Source: ZC4RG35 sp040878345
Lineage (GTDB): Bacteria; Actinomycetota; Acidimicrobiia; Spongiisociales; ZC4RG35
Direction: 5' to 3'
NCBI GenBank assembly: GCA_040878345.1
Contig: JBBDML010000012.1
Span: 1-28,010 of the forward strand
Length of the DNA stretch: 28,010 bases
A program made the position numbers and the translations under genes. Below the pieces are notes generated by a model. That model was not told the origin of the DNA. It saw nothing but the letters and a program-made list of their open reading frames with translations, and did not search any database. Positions 8,464 through 19,542 of this stretch are shown here, in pieces. The number at the start of each line of letters is the position of its first letter. Position 1 is the first letter of the stretch.

Positions 8464-8934
8464 CTATTGGTCGACCGACCACTTCCGCGTGGAGGGCAGG
8501 GGCACATCGCCGTACCCGTGGCAGCGGGCCTCGCTCAGTTGCATCTCGAACAGGATGTAACGGTCGGCTGGCGTGTAGCTCGCAGCGTCGGCCACGTGGG
8601 ACCAGAGCTCGAGATCGTCCACGGCGAGGCCACGGCCCCCGACATAGAACTCGCCACCGGAGCCTGCATCGTCCGGGACACCGTTGTGCAAGGCGAACCA
8701 TCCCCGCTCCCGGAGGTCTCTGCCTTTGGGAGAGGTCGGCTCCATGAACAGGAACAGCCCGACGGTGGTGAAGATCGGTGTCACCGGATGGACCCGAGGT
8801 GACCCCGACCGGCGAACCGTCGCCAGATATGCAGGTGCTGCGGTCAATCTGCCTGCCCCGAACCGTGCCAGCTCCGGCTCACGTTTGGTGAACTCACCCC
8901 AGCTGATCGTCTGAGGCGATCCTGTTTTCGACAC
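8464..8934 (-). CDS. Pyridoxamine 5'-phosphate oxidase-like (FMN/F420 split-barrel) protein
   Basis: The 156-residue protein resembles small PNPOx-like flavin or F420-binding proteins. It shows an N-terminal helix (FTKREPELARFG), the strand segment AYLATVRRSGSPRVHPVTPIF typical of the split barrel, and RGWFALHNGVPDD in the middle. Substrate is unknown. The start is GTG 8934, with a GGCGGGTAGGGC stretch upstream. It is on the same strand as the VOC and AraC genes, 28 bp after the VOC stop, and may be co-transcribed. Confidence 0.85.
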   Translation of the reverse strand: MSKTGSPQTISWGEFTKREPELARFGAGRLTAAPAYLATVRRSGSPRVHPVTPIFTTVGLFLFMEPTSPKGRDLRERGWFALHNGVPDDAGSGGEFYVGGRGLAVDDLELWSHVADAASYTPADRYILFEMQLSEARCHGYGDVPLPSTRKWSVDQ

Positions 8935-8962
8935 GCCCTACCCGCCTGGCAATGATCCGGTT

Positions 8963-9367
8963 CTACCCCTGCTCGATGCGGATCATGTTGCCCGCCGGAT
9001 CGCGCACGGCGGCGTCGCGGGCACCCCAGAACTGATCTGCGGGCTCTGACAGCACCTCGACCCCGGGCGCGGCGGCGATCTTGTCGAAGGTGGCGTCGAG
9101 ATCGTCCGAGCGGAAAAATGGACCGGGCAGCTCACCCTTGGCTAGCAATGCAGCAAGGGTTTCCCCGTCCTCCTGGGAGCGGCCCGCCTGCGGCTGTGAC
9201 AACACGATCGCGATCTCGGGCTGACTGTCGGTGACGAGTGTGATCCAGCGGAAGCCGTCGTTGGCGACCTCGTTGCTCACAGTCAGGCCGAGGGTATCGC
9301 GGTAGAAGCCGAGGGCAGCATCGGGATCGTCGACATAGATGTGCACGGTGCTGAGTGAAACAGTCAT
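8963..9367 (-). CDS. VOC (glyoxalase/bleomycin-resistance fold) protein
   Basis: The 134-residue protein has the paired beta-alpha-beta-beta-beta modules of the vicinal oxygen chelate superfamily: STVHIYVDDPDAALGFYRDT at the start, FFRSDDLDATFDKI in the second module, and DPAGNMIRIEQG at the end. The metal ligands of glyoxalase I are not all obvious, so it may be a binding or resistance protein. It lies 10 bp after the AraC stop on the same strand and is likely an operon member; the regulator next door may control it. Confidence 0.9.
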   Translation of the reverse strand: MTVSLSTVHIYVDDPDAALGFYRDTLGLTVSNEVANDGFRWITLVTDSQPEIAIVLSQPQAGRSQEDGETLAALLAKGELPGPFFRSDDLDATFDKIAAAPGVEVLSEPADQFWGARDAAVRDPAGNMIRIEQG

Positions 9368-9377
9368 GGCACCAACC

Positions 9378-9836
9378 CTAAGAGGGTGAGGCGACGGATG
9401 CTTCTCCAGAACTGCTCTCTTCCGCGCGCCCCCGGCGCCTGCCCCGGCGCGGCCGGGTCAGCACCATCGTCTGACAGCCAGGCACCATACGCAGCTCGTC
9501 GTGGCTTCGGGCGCGGTACCCGCTCGGCGTCTCACCGACGAGCTCGGTGAACCGGGCTGAGAAGGAGCCGAGGCTCGTGCAGCCGACCGCGAAGCAGACC
9601 TCCGTCACGCTCAGGTCACCGAGGCGCAGAAGCGCTTTCGCCCGCTCGATACGCCGGGTTATGAGGTAGGAGTACGGCGTCTCGGAGTACGCCGCGCGGA
9701 AGCGGCGGCTGAAGTGCGCCGGCGACATCAGCGCTGTGCGGGCAAGCGCCGGGACGTCGAGCGGCTGCGCGTACTCGCGGTCCATCCGGTCCCGGGCCTG
9801 GCGCAACAGACACAGCTCATCCAAGTCGGCGCTCAT
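9378..9836 (-). CDS. AraC-family transcriptional regulator
   Basis: This 152-residue protein is essentially only an AraC DNA-binding domain with two helix-turn-helix motifs: ALARTALMSPAHFSRRFRAA (first) and VTEVCFAVGCTSLGSFSARF (second), then TPSGYR. It has no N-terminal ligand domain. The C-terminal tail is Arg/Ser-rich. Small AraC proteins like this often sit beside VOC genes and control them; this gene is first in the AraC-VOC-PNPOx run. Confidence 0.9.
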   Translation of the reverse strand: MSADLDELCLLRQARDRMDREYAQPLDVPALARTALMSPAHFSRRFRAAYSETPYSYLITRRIERAKALLRLGDLSVTEVCFAVGCTSLGSFSARFTELVGETPSGYRARSHDELRMVPGCQTMVLTRPRRGRRRGRAEESSSGEASVASPS

Positions 9837-9897
9837 GCGCCCAGCCTACCTGTCAATTTCGACAGCCTTGCCCAGCCGACCGGTCCGCTGAGGGGCT

Positions 9898-10028
9898 CTA
9901 TGCCGACCCCATGTACTCGGCGAGATGCCGGCCGGTGAGGGTCGAGCGTGCCACAACCAAGTCGGCCAGGAGTGCCCTCGAACACGACCCGGCCACCGGC
10001 GTGCCCGCTCCGGGGCCGAGGTCGATGA
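9898..10028 (-). pseudogene. Degenerate copy of a uvrA-like 3' end
   Basis: This stretch closely matches the last ~120 bp of the intact uvrA-like gene (14756-14873). The first 35 bases from 9911 are identical. The minus-strand frame still reads IIDLGPGAG, then a shifted piece, then RSTLTGRHLAEYMG. A 1-base deletion and a compensating 1-base insertion separate it from the intact copy. Nothing else of the ATPase is present, so it is a remnant of a second uvrA-like gene or a partial duplication. Confidence 0.8.
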
Positions 10029-10060
10029 TCGAGCCATCAAACGGGTACGGTCCTGATCTG

Positions 10061-11512
10061 GTGTCTTCGTTTCGCCGTCCCCTTCGCCACCGCCCCGTTG
10101 AGTCGAGACGCAGAAGCTCCGTGGTGGCAGTGGCCGTCATGCTGGCCGCTTGTGGCGCACAGGGTGGTGGTCTTTCCTCCACCACCAGGGACCCGTCGAC
10201 CACTTTTCCCCTGGCTTCTGGTCCGACGGGAGCTTCGGGGTACGTGTTCCCTCCGGCGCTCGCCACGCGGTCCGGTGGGCTCGACACCGTGGTGGCAGAG
10301 GCGGTCGACACCCTGGCGGGAACGAGCCTCCTCGCCGGGATCGACTTCGATGCCCTGGACACGGTGGTGGCATCGGGGGACGCCAGGCTCGGATGGGTGC
10401 TCGCCGACCTGCTCCGATTCCTCCAGATCGGACGTGACGCCGAAGGGTTGATCGAAGGGTTCGAGGCCCTGACCGGGGTGTCGCTGCCGGCGGGCTCGGA
10501 GCTCCATCCTTGGCGGACGGTGACCGATCATCTGATCGCCTGGGATCTGGCCGCCCCCCCCGGCTATGAGAGGATGAAACAGGTGATGTTCCTTCAGGTG
10601 GAGCCGGCCTGGGAGCCATTCTTCGATGACGATCAGGCAGACGTCGATTGGCGGTTGGTGAGCTGGGGAGGGGTGCTCATGGACGACAGGCCATCCGGTG
10701 ACACCAGACCTTGTCCTCGTGGCTGCATCCCCGCACTCGACGATCCCACACTGACCGACGCCGCTCGAGGCGATTGGTTCCCTGACTCGGGCATCGTCTT
10801 CGGGGTCGTCATCAACGGCGAGGCGGTCGCCTTTCCCAAGAACATCATGGAGGTCCACGAGATGGTCAACATCACCGTGGGCGGGCGTCGTCTCGGCATC
10901 CCCTACTGCACCCTCTGCGGCTCGGCACAGGCGTACTACCTCGATGAGAACCCGCAGTGGAGTCAGGAGATCGTCCTGAGGACCAGCGGGCTCCTCTCCA
11001 GGTCCAACAAGATGATGTACGAGTTGGGGACCTTCTCCTTGGTAGACACGTTCACCGGGGTGGCCACGTCGGGTCCACTCCGAGACGCCGGCGTCGTGCT
11101 GGAACAGACCACCGTTGTGGCCAGCCTGTGGGGCGACTGGAAACAGGCACATCCCGACACACGGATAGTCGCCGAAGACGGCGGTCTGGGACGCCGCTAT
11201 CCCTCAGACCCGCTCGGGGGTCGCGATGACGCCGGGCCGATCTTCCCGATCGGCGATGTCGACCACAGACTCCCGGTTCAGACCGAAGTGATCGGCGTGA
11301 TCGCCCCGGATGGAGCCCCGATCGCGTTCCCTGTCCAGACGGCCAGGACTGCGGCCGGCTCAGCGGTTCCGATCACACTTGGCGGGGTCACGATGCGTCG
11401 AGATGGCAGTGGATTCCGTGCCTACTCGGACTCGGGGGAGGAACTCGTGGCCCATCAGGCGTTCTGGTTCGCGTGGAGCCAGTTCCATCCCAACACCCTC
11501 ATCTGGGACTGA
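10061..11512 (+). CDS. DUF3179 domain lipoprotein
   Basis: The product, about 483 residues from GTG 10061, has an Arg-rich n-region (RRPLRHRPVESRRR), a short hydrophobic stretch and a lipobox VMLAAC, so it is probably a lipoprotein. The C-terminal half matches DUF3179: VAFPKNIMEVHEMVNITVGG, PYCTLCGSAQAYY with a CxxC pair, and WGDWKQAHPDT. The N-terminal ~150 residues are family-specific. The reaction catalysed by DUF3179 proteins is not established. An upstream in-frame ATG (10025) lies in the uvrA-like remnant and is unlikely; the ribosome site for GTG is weak, so the start is uncertain. Confidence 0.85.
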   Translation: MSSFRRPLRHRPVESRRRSSVVAVAVMLAACGAQGGGLSSTTRDPSTTFPLASGPTGASGYVFPPALATRSGGLDTVVAEAVDTLAGTSLLAGIDFDALDTVVASGDARLGWVLADLLRFLQIGRDAEGLIEGFEALTGVSLPAGSELHPWRTVTDHLIAWDLAAPPGYERMKQVMFLQVEPAWEPFFDDDQADVDWRLVSWGGVLMDDRPSGDTRPCPRGCIPALDDPTLTDAARGDWFPDSGIVFGVVINGEAVAFPKNIMEVHEMVNITVGGRRLGIPYCTLCGSAQAYYLDENPQWSQEIVLRTSGLLSRSNKMMYELGTFSLVDTFTGVATSGPLRDAGVVLEQTTVVASLWGDWKQAHPDTRIVAEDGGLGRRYPSDPLGGRDDAGPIFPIGDVDHRLPVQTEVIGVIAPDGAPIAFPVQTARTAAGSAVPITLGGVTMRRDGSGFRAYSDSGEELVAHQAFWFAWSQFHPNTLIWD

Positions 11513-11749
11513 TCCCTGCCAGAGACCTCAGGCTGGTGTCGACAGACACTCATCAAAGAGAGACCGATCAGGACATCCGACATGAGTCGGACTCACCCGG
11601 TGTGGTGGCAATGGTTGGGGCAAACGTGGGTCGAATCAGGGTGTCACCTGACCGAGAACCTCAGGACGGCTCTGGGCACGGTAGAGCCGAGTGATCCGAG
11701 GTCACCGTCGTCCCAACCGACGATGGCCCCATCCGTGCAAAGAGTGGGG
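11513..11749. other. Intergenic stretch without a recognised gene
   Basis: The 237 bp between the convergent DUF3179 and MFS genes contain no convincing reading frame or strong hairpin. Confidence 0.5.
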
Positions 11750-13333
11750 CTAACCGACGGCGTGCTCCGTGGCTAGCCCGTCGTCATAAACCACCAAGCC
11801 CTCCGGGGAACCGCTCTGGCCAGCAGGCACCTGGCGGAGGAGCCAACCCACAACGATGGCGACGACCAACGAGATCACCGCGGTGACACCAGTGGTCACC
11901 ATCAGACCGTCGACGAATGCGGCGCGGGATGCTGCGACAAGGGCGTCGCCAGTCGATCCTCCGAGACCCCCGGCGACTTCGATTGCCCCACCCAGACTCT
12001 CCAGCGCCTCGCTGGCCGTCGAATCGGGGACACCATGTGGCATGGCGGAGGTCAGAGACGCCCTGTAGATGGCAATCCCGAGACTCCCTAACAACGCGAT
12101 CCCCAAAGCGCCACCCAACTCCGCACCCGTCTCAGATATGCCCGAGGCCACCCCAGCCTTCTCCGGAGGGGCGCTGCCAACGATGAGCTCGGTGGTCAGG
12201 TTGAACAGCGGAGCCAACGCCAGCGCCACGATCAGGGATCCTGCTACCGCCGGGCCCAGCCCGCCGCTCACGCCGGCATTGGTGAAGATGGACAGACCGA
12301 TGGCGGCGGCGGCGAGCGCCGGCGCCAACACCAGTGCCGGTCTTACGCGGTGGACAAACCGCGGGGCCACGTTTGCCCCGACGATGAACCCGAGTGCTGA
12401 GGGAAGCGACCACAACCCAGCGACCTGTGGCGACAACCCGAGCACGAGCTGTAGGTACTGCGCAACGAAGAGGAAATAGCCGAATGCGACGAAGATCCCG
12501 AACAGATTGGTCAGCAGCGCCACGTTGAACACACGACTGCGGAATAGGTCGGGATGGATCAAGGGATCCTCGAGCCGGGTCTGACGGCGCCAGAAGGAGG
12601 CGCCGAGAGACACACCCAAAACCACAAACACGATCCCCAGCCCGGATGACTCACCCACCGCTAGCTCCTTCATGCCGAACACCAGTCCCAGTACTGCACC
12701 CAGGGACATGGCGGCGCTGACCAGGTCGAGCCTCCCGGCATCAGGGTCACGGAACTCGGGCAGAACACGTGGCCCGAGGATCAACAAGAGCAACATCACG
12801 GGCACGGCGATGAGGAACACGGATCCCCACCAGAAGTTCTCGAGCAGGAATCCCCCGACGATTGGGCCAATGGCGCCACCAGCCGAGAATGCCGTAATCC
12901 ACACCCCTACGGCCTTCGCCCTCTGGTCAGGATCGGAGAACATGTTGAAGATCAGCGAGAGAGTCGCCGGGGCGAGGGTGGCGCCGGCAAGCCCCATCGC
13001 GGCACGACTGGCTATTAGTGCCCCAGGTGTGGTGGAGAACGCGGCCACCACCGACATCAAGCCAAAGGCGGCGGCACCGATCATCAGGAGACGCCTACGA
13101 CCGATCCGATCACCCAAGGTCCCCATGGTGATGAGGGCACCGGCCACCATGAACCCATAGATATCCACTATCCACAAGAGCTCGGAACTGGTCGGTCGAA
13201 GTTCGGCACTGAGCGTAGGCAACGCAAGATGGAGGACAGTAAGATCCATCGCATAGAGGAGACAGGCGAGGCTGAGGACGGCGAGACCGATCCACTCCCG
13301 TCTCCCGGCCAACGCCGGTGCGCTAGATGTCAT
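11750..13333 (-). CDS. DHA2-family MFS drug/proton antiporter (14 TMS)
   Basis: The 527-residue membrane protein is a 14-helix major facilitator of the EmrB/QacA type. Visible signs are the helix-1 motif LYAMDLTVLHLALP with the membrane aspartate, motif A GTLGDRIGRRRLL after helix 2, and the motif-C-like segment SAGGAIGPIVGG in helix 5. It should export small hydrophobic or cationic compounds with proton influx. The start is taken at ATG 13333 because GAGGAGG lies just upstream; an in-frame extension to 13414 adds a polar segment. It is divergent from the molybdopterin oxidoreductase gene. Confidence 0.92.
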   Translation of the reverse strand: MTSSAPALAGRREWIGLAVLSLACLLYAMDLTVLHLALPTLSAELRPTSSELLWIVDIYGFMVAGALITMGTLGDRIGRRRLLMIGAAAFGLMSVVAAFSTTPGALIASRAAMGLAGATLAPATLSLIFNMFSDPDQRAKAVGVWITAFSAGGAIGPIVGGFLLENFWWGSVFLIAVPVMLLLLILGPRVLPEFRDPDAGRLDLVSAAMSLGAVLGLVFGMKELAVGESSGLGIVFVVLGVSLGASFWRRQTRLEDPLIHPDLFRSRVFNVALLTNLFGIFVAFGYFLFVAQYLQLVLGLSPQVAGLWSLPSALGFIVGANVAPRFVHRVRPALVLAPALAAAAIGLSIFTNAGVSGGLGPAVAGSLIVALALAPLFNLTTELIVGSAPPEKAGVASGISETGAELGGALGIALLGSLGIAIYRASLTSAMPHGVPDSTASEALESLGGAIEVAGGLGGSTGDALVAASRAAFVDGLMVTTGVTAVISLVVAIVVGWLLRQVPAGQSGSPEGLVVYDDGLATEHAVG

Positions 13334-13446
13334 GACCGCCTCCTCTGTCGAATCGCCAACCGTGTATCGCGGTCGTTCGTTCCCTAAACGATCGGTGCCG
13401 GCCAAAATCGACATCGAGCCTCATACTTCGAGCCGGAGCCCGAGTT

Positions 13447-14430
13447 ATGACACCACGGCAGACCAATATCGCCCTCCTCTGGCTCACAACGCTCACCCTG
13501 ATCAGCGGGGTGGGGGCGTTCCTTATCGGGACACAGGCAGGCCATGCGGTGGTGCTGACCCATGGTGTGCTCGGCGTGGGGATCCTCGTGCTCTCACCTT
13601 GGAAGAGTGTGATCGCCCGAAGAGGTCTGAGACGCGCCCGGCATGGATCTCTCCTATCGCTGACCCTGACCTTCACCATTCTCGTCGCCGTAGGCACCGG
13701 CATCCTCCAGGTGACCGGGTGGGCCAATCGTCTCGGCCCATTGACCCTGATGCAAGCTCACGTGGGATCGGGTGTGGCCGCCATAGCTCTGACCCGGATT
13801 CACTATCGCCAGCGGTCGGTCGGGACCGCCCCACGCGACCCATCACGTCGCAACCTCATACGCTGGACCGGTCTCCTGTCGGTGGCGGCGCTCATCTACG
13901 TGGGCACGGAGGGTTTGTGGAGACTGACCTCCGCCCCGGGGCGCAACCGTCGATTCACCGGATCGCACGAGATCCTCGACGTCGCCGACGTACCCGCGAC
14001 CCAATGGCTCAACGACCGGGTGCAACATCTCGGAACCGGTCATCAGGTCACGATCAGCGGCACCCGCTACAGGGCCGAAGAGATCGCCATGGGTGGGGAC
14101 GTGGTGACCGCCACCCTCGACTGCACCGGTGGCTGGTACACGACTCAGGAGTGGTCTGGCACCAGCCTGGATCGACTCATCCAGGAGACGGGGGGCCAGA
14201 GCATCGTGGTCCGTTCGGTCACCGGGTATTGGCGGCGCTTCCCGCGGAGGGATGCTCCGCGCCTCCTACTGGCGACCCATGCGGCTGGACATCCGTTGAG
14301 GGATGGCCATGGCGGGCCAATGCGTGTCGTTGCCGATGGGCGACGCGGCTATTGGTGGGTGAAATGGGTCGAGTCGGTCGAGGTTGACGACCTGCCCCCG
14401 TGGTGGCAGCCACCCCTCCCCCTCGCCTGA
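13447..14430 (+). CDS. Membrane-anchored molybdopterin oxidoreductase (sulfite-oxidase fold)
   Basis: This 327-residue protein fuses a four-helix membrane domain (about residues 8-30, 35-52, 70-92, 100-118, with His33, His39, His66, His105 and His119 as possible heme ligands) to a sulfite-oxidase-type molybdopterin domain after a further helix at 140-158. The Mo-binding cysteine is Cys226 in TLDCTGGWYTTQEW, followed by LIQETGG and HAAGHPLRDGHGGPMRVV. The architecture resembles a YedY/YedZ pair joined in one chain. Reduction or oxidation of a periplasmic substrate with electrons passed through heme is likely; the substrate is unknown. The GTYTTQ-like active-site pattern is well conserved. Confidence 0.9.
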   Translation: MTPRQTNIALLWLTTLTLISGVGAFLIGTQAGHAVVLTHGVLGVGILVLSPWKSVIARRGLRRARHGSLLSLTLTFTILVAVGTGILQVTGWANRLGPLTLMQAHVGSGVAAIALTRIHYRQRSVGTAPRDPSRRNLIRWTGLLSVAALIYVGTEGLWRLTSAPGRNRRFTGSHEILDVADVPATQWLNDRVQHLGTGHQVTISGTRYRAEEIAMGGDVVTATLDCTGGWYTTQEWSGTSLDRLIQETGGQSIVVRSVTGYWRRFPRRDAPRLLLATHAAGHPLRDGHGGPMRVVADGRRGYWWVKWVESVEVDDLPPWWQPPLPLA

Positions 14431-14745
14431 CCGACGACCTCGAACCACAGGAACCGAGTGCCGGCCTCGATCTCGTCGAGGCCGAGCCTGGTCTCGAAAC
14501 CGGGCATGGCGACGGGCACAACGGTGGCGACGAAAGGCTTACCTCGGCGATCTCCGCCTACTGCACGCTCCAGTGTCTGTGCCATGGAGAACTCGACCTC
14601 CCTGTTTGCGTCCGACAACCAGGGTCAACTCAACCCCAGCAGTCTGATGCCAGAACTCGACAGGCCTTTCGGGGTATCGACCGTGGAGTGGACGAGTCGA
14701 AACAGATGAGAGAACGCGTCTCAGGGGTGTTCGCGAGGGCCTCGG
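14431..14745. other. Intergenic stretch with one doubtful minus-strand ORF
   Basis: 315 bp separate two convergent genes. A minus-strand frame from 14583 (or 14618) reads MAQTLERAVGGDRRG... and FETRLGLDEIEAGTRFLWF with good codon composition, preceded by GGGAGG. It would run 80 bp into the 3' end of the molybdopterin gene. I cannot assign a family and treat it as possible only. Confidence 0.3.
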
Positions 14746-17106
<2,361 letters not shown>

Positions 17107-17347
17107 CCTAAATCAGCTTGTCGGTAGTGAGATCCATGGCCGCAAAATAGGGAAGTTGCGCCCCACCCGCTTCTCAGATCCTGCTCGGTTGGCCTGGGGT
17201 GGTGAGTCGGAGGTGGCTCACTCCGCCAGAAGCAACGGCCGAATCCGAGCTGAAGCGAAATCTCCAGGTCGTGGACCTAGGACTCGTCGAGCGGCGCCGC
17301 ACGACCGGCACATCGGTGATGGGCGTGATGACGTTCGGATGTTGGTT

Positions 17348-18814
17348 CTAGGCCGGAGTGGCCGCTCCGAACCAGGTCGCAAGTGCTTGAGGCAGCTCTG
17401 GGTCGGTGAGCTCACCCACCCAGGCGACATGCCCATCGGGCCGGATCAACACCGCCGGGGGGGCCGTGATCTCGCCAAGGACCGGGAGCTCCCACGCGCC
17501 ATCGTGCCTGGCGTCGACCAGCCGGACTCGATTCGCCCAAGGAGAAATGTCGAAGCCGCCGGGTTCACCGAGGTTGAGGAGCACGGGCCGGGCGTCGTGC
17601 AGCAGGGTGAACACGCGCCTGGGACCGTCCGGGGTGTGCAGGTCGAGGTCGGGCATGCGCCGCCCGAGCAGCGGATGTCCCTCACCGAGGTCGTAGCAGA
17701 TGTCGAGACCGGAGATCATCCCGGCGATGCGCTTGCGTGGCTCGTCCATGTCCAGCAGTTCGAGCACCGTGTCGCGGAGGGCCTTGCTGCGCTCGTCGAT
17801 GCGGCTGAGCGCGACCTGCGCCATGGTGTTCTGCAACACCCTGGCACCCACCGGATGCCGTTCGGAGTGGTAGGTGTCCAGGAGGCTCTCGGGTGATGTC
17901 CTGTTGACCACCTGGGCCAGCTTCCATCCCAAGTTCACGGCATCCTGCACACCCATGTTGAGACCCTGTCCACCTTGCGGGCCATGCACGTGTGCGGCAT
18001 CCCCGGCCAGCACGACACGGCCGTGGCGGTAGGACTCCGCCTGCCGGGTCATGTCGGTGAACCGGGAGATCCAGTTGGGATTGTGCACCCCGTAGTCCGT
18101 CCCGTAGGCGACGACGAGCGCCTCGCTGAGATCCTTCAGATTGGGCTCGCTGGCGTGTTCGATGTCCTTTTCGAGCAGCACCACCCCGTACGGCCCTCCG
18201 CCCTCCTCCCGGTTGACGGGACCGATGCCGCCACCCTCGGGGCGCATACCGATCTCCGGCTCCTCGTCCATCTCGACCTCGGCGATCAGGTAACTGGCAG
18301 ACGGGTCCCACCCGGGGAAGTCGATGCCGGCCGTCTTGCGGATCAGGCTGCGTCCCCCGTCGCACCCGACCAGGTACTCGGCTCGGAGCGATCCGTCGTA
18401 GGACAGCTCGACATCGACGCCGGTGTCGTCCTGGGTGAAGCCCACCACTTCGCGCTGGCGGAGAATCGGGACGCCGAGCTCATCCACCCAGCCGGCGAGG
18501 ATGACCTCGATGCGGCTCTGCCACAGCGCAAGGAGGTAGTTGTGGCGGGTGGGGAAGTCGCTGATGTCCAGAAAGGTCCCGGCGTAGCCCGCGAACGGAT
18601 GCGTTTGGCCCTCTGCGAGGAACCGTTCGGCGATGCCGCGCTGGTCGAGCACCTCGATGGTGCGGGCGTGGAGGCCGCCGGCCCGCGATCCGTCGAGCTC
18701 CTGACTGGGGCGTCGTTCGACGATGACGACGTCGACCCCCGCCAACGCCAGCTCGCCCGCCAGCATCAGCCCGGTCGGGCCGCCTCCTGCGATCACCACC
18801 GCACGTTCGGTCAT
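17348..18814 (-). CDS. FAD-dependent aromatic-ring monooxygenase (PHBH class)
   Basis: The 488-residue protein is a group-A flavin monooxygenase. It shows the dinucleotide fold VVIAGGGPTGLMLAG (about residues 6-20), the DG motif GCDGGRSLIRKTAG (about 155), and the FAD-ribityl GD motif VVLAGDAAHVHGPQGGQG with the GLNMGVQDAVNLGWKLA helix. The C-terminal thioredoxin-like tail is present. Relatives hydroxylate phenols or inactivate rifampicin; the substrate here cannot be told. Start is ATG 18814, overlapping the TGA of a short upstream ORF (ATGA). It is likely co-transcribed from the merR side. Confidence 0.93.
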   Translation of the reverse strand: MTERAVVIAGGGPTGLMLAGELALAGVDVVIVERRPSQELDGSRAGGLHARTIEVLDQRGIAERFLAEGQTHPFAGYAGTFLDISDFPTRHNYLLALWQSRIEVILAGWVDELGVPILRQREVVGFTQDDTGVDVELSYDGSLRAEYLVGCDGGRSLIRKTAGIDFPGWDPSASYLIAEVEMDEEPEIGMRPEGGGIGPVNREEGGGPYGVVLLEKDIEHASEPNLKDLSEALVVAYGTDYGVHNPNWISRFTDMTRQAESYRHGRVVLAGDAAHVHGPQGGQGLNMGVQDAVNLGWKLAQVVNRTSPESLLDTYHSERHPVGARVLQNTMAQVALSRIDERSKALRDTVLELLDMDEPRKRIAGMISGLDICYDLGEGHPLLGRRMPDLDLHTPDGPRRVFTLLHDARPVLLNLGEPGGFDISPWANRVRLVDARHDGAWELPVLGEITAPPAVLIRPDGHVAWVGELTDPELPQALATWFGAATPA

Positions 18815-18966
18815 CGCCGCTCCCCGGCGAACGCTGCACCGGAAAGGGACAGCCACCTCGTCCCGAGCAGCTGCGCGCCAGCAACGGTCGCCCGCATCCT
18901 CCCCGCCAACTCTTCGACCACTTCAGCTGCCTCGCAGGACCCATCCGCCCAAGCCAAAAAGCTCAT
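18811..18966 (-). CDS. Small ORF coupled to the monooxygenase
   Basis: A minus-strand frame ending in ATGA overlap with the monooxygenase start reads MSFLAWADGSCEAAEVVEEL and ends ALSGAAFAGERR-like, 51 residues from ATG 18966 with AGGA about 9 nt upstream. The same open frame continues upstream without a stop to the merR TGA at 19069 (KWRWDGDATVTIGLPGLK), also coding-like, but without a normal start codon. It is probably a real small protein whose true start is unclear or mutated. No family is recognised. Confidence 0.4.
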   Translation of the reverse strand: MSFLAWADGSCEAAEVVEELAGRMRATVAGAQLLGTRWLSLSGAAFAGERR

Positions 18967-19068
18967 TCCACAAGTCCTGGCTTCATCAGTTCTGGCCGTG
19001 ATCTTCAGTCCGGGGAGACCAATCGTGACCGTCGCATCCCCATCCCATCGCCACTTTACCGGGTCGGA

Positions 19069-19464
19069 TCAGCCGGTCAGGATGCGGCACACGCTCCCTG
19101 GAGAGCAATCGGACGGATCGAAGTGGGCGGCGGTTTCGGCCAGGGCGGTCAGCTCCCTGCGGAGCTTGCGCAGGCCCGAGATCCGCTGGTCGATCTCATC
19201 GATCCGGGTATCGATCAGGGCTGCCACATGGGTGCAGGGCGCATCTCCCCGGTCCCTTATCGCCAACACGTCGCGGAGTTGGGCCAGGGTGAGCCCGACA
19301 GCTTGGCCGGCTCTGATGAACCCGAGACGGTCGAGGATCTCGGGCTGGTACTCGCGGTAGCCCGAGCGTGTTCGCTCCGGTTCGGGGATGAGGCCGGCCT
19401 CCTCGTAGTAGCGGATCGCCGAGGTGGCCACTCCGACGCTGCGTGCCACTTCACCGATCTGCAT
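19069..19464 (-). CDS. merR: MerR-family metal-responsive regulator
   Basis: The 131-residue protein has the MerR winged-helix (MQIGEVARSVGVATSAIRYYEEAGLI), the second wing with SGYREY, and a dimerising helix. Three cysteines, Cys77 (GDAPCTH), Cys120 and Cys126 (DCSPGSVC), sit close to the Hg(II)-binding Cys82, Cys117 and Cys126 of Tn21 MerR. It most likely senses mercury or another thiophilic metal and activates the divergent merB operon through the long-spacer promoter between them. The Cys120-Cys126 spacing (5 residues between) is shorter than in Tn21 MerR (8 between), so metal preference is open. Confidence 0.88.
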   Translation of the reverse strand: MQIGEVARSVGVATSAIRYYEEAGLIPEPERTRSGYREYQPEILDRLGFIRAGQAVGLTLAQLRDVLAIRDRGDAPCTHVAALIDTRIDEIDQRISGLRKLRRELTALAETAAHFDPSDCSPGSVCRILTG

Positions 19465-19480
19465 GGTGTGAGATTAGCAC

Positions 19481-19512
19481 TTGACCTTCAACCGCACTTG
19501 AAGCTGTACGTT
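19481..19512 (+). promoter_or_regulatory. MerR-type promoter/operator for the merB operon
   Basis: A -35 hexamer TTGACC (19481-19486) and a -10-like TACGTT (19507-19512) are separated by 20 bp, longer than the usual 17 bp and characteristic of MerR-controlled promoters. A perfect dyad CTTCAA (19486-19491) / TTGAAG (19498-19503) with a 6-bp centre lies in the spacer. It stands between divergent merR and merB starts, as expected. Confidence 0.75.
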
Positions 19513-19542
19513 GCGATCGACAGGACCCAACAGGGAGGTGTG

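Noticed and set aside
10037..11152. Minus-strand frame opposite the DUF3179 gene
   Set aside because: Shadow ORF; the plus strand carries the conserved DUF3179 motifs.
19069..19071. merR stop codon as a third selenocysteine codon
   Set aside because: merR already has its normal length at this stop, and no SECIS-like hairpin follows within 40 nt.
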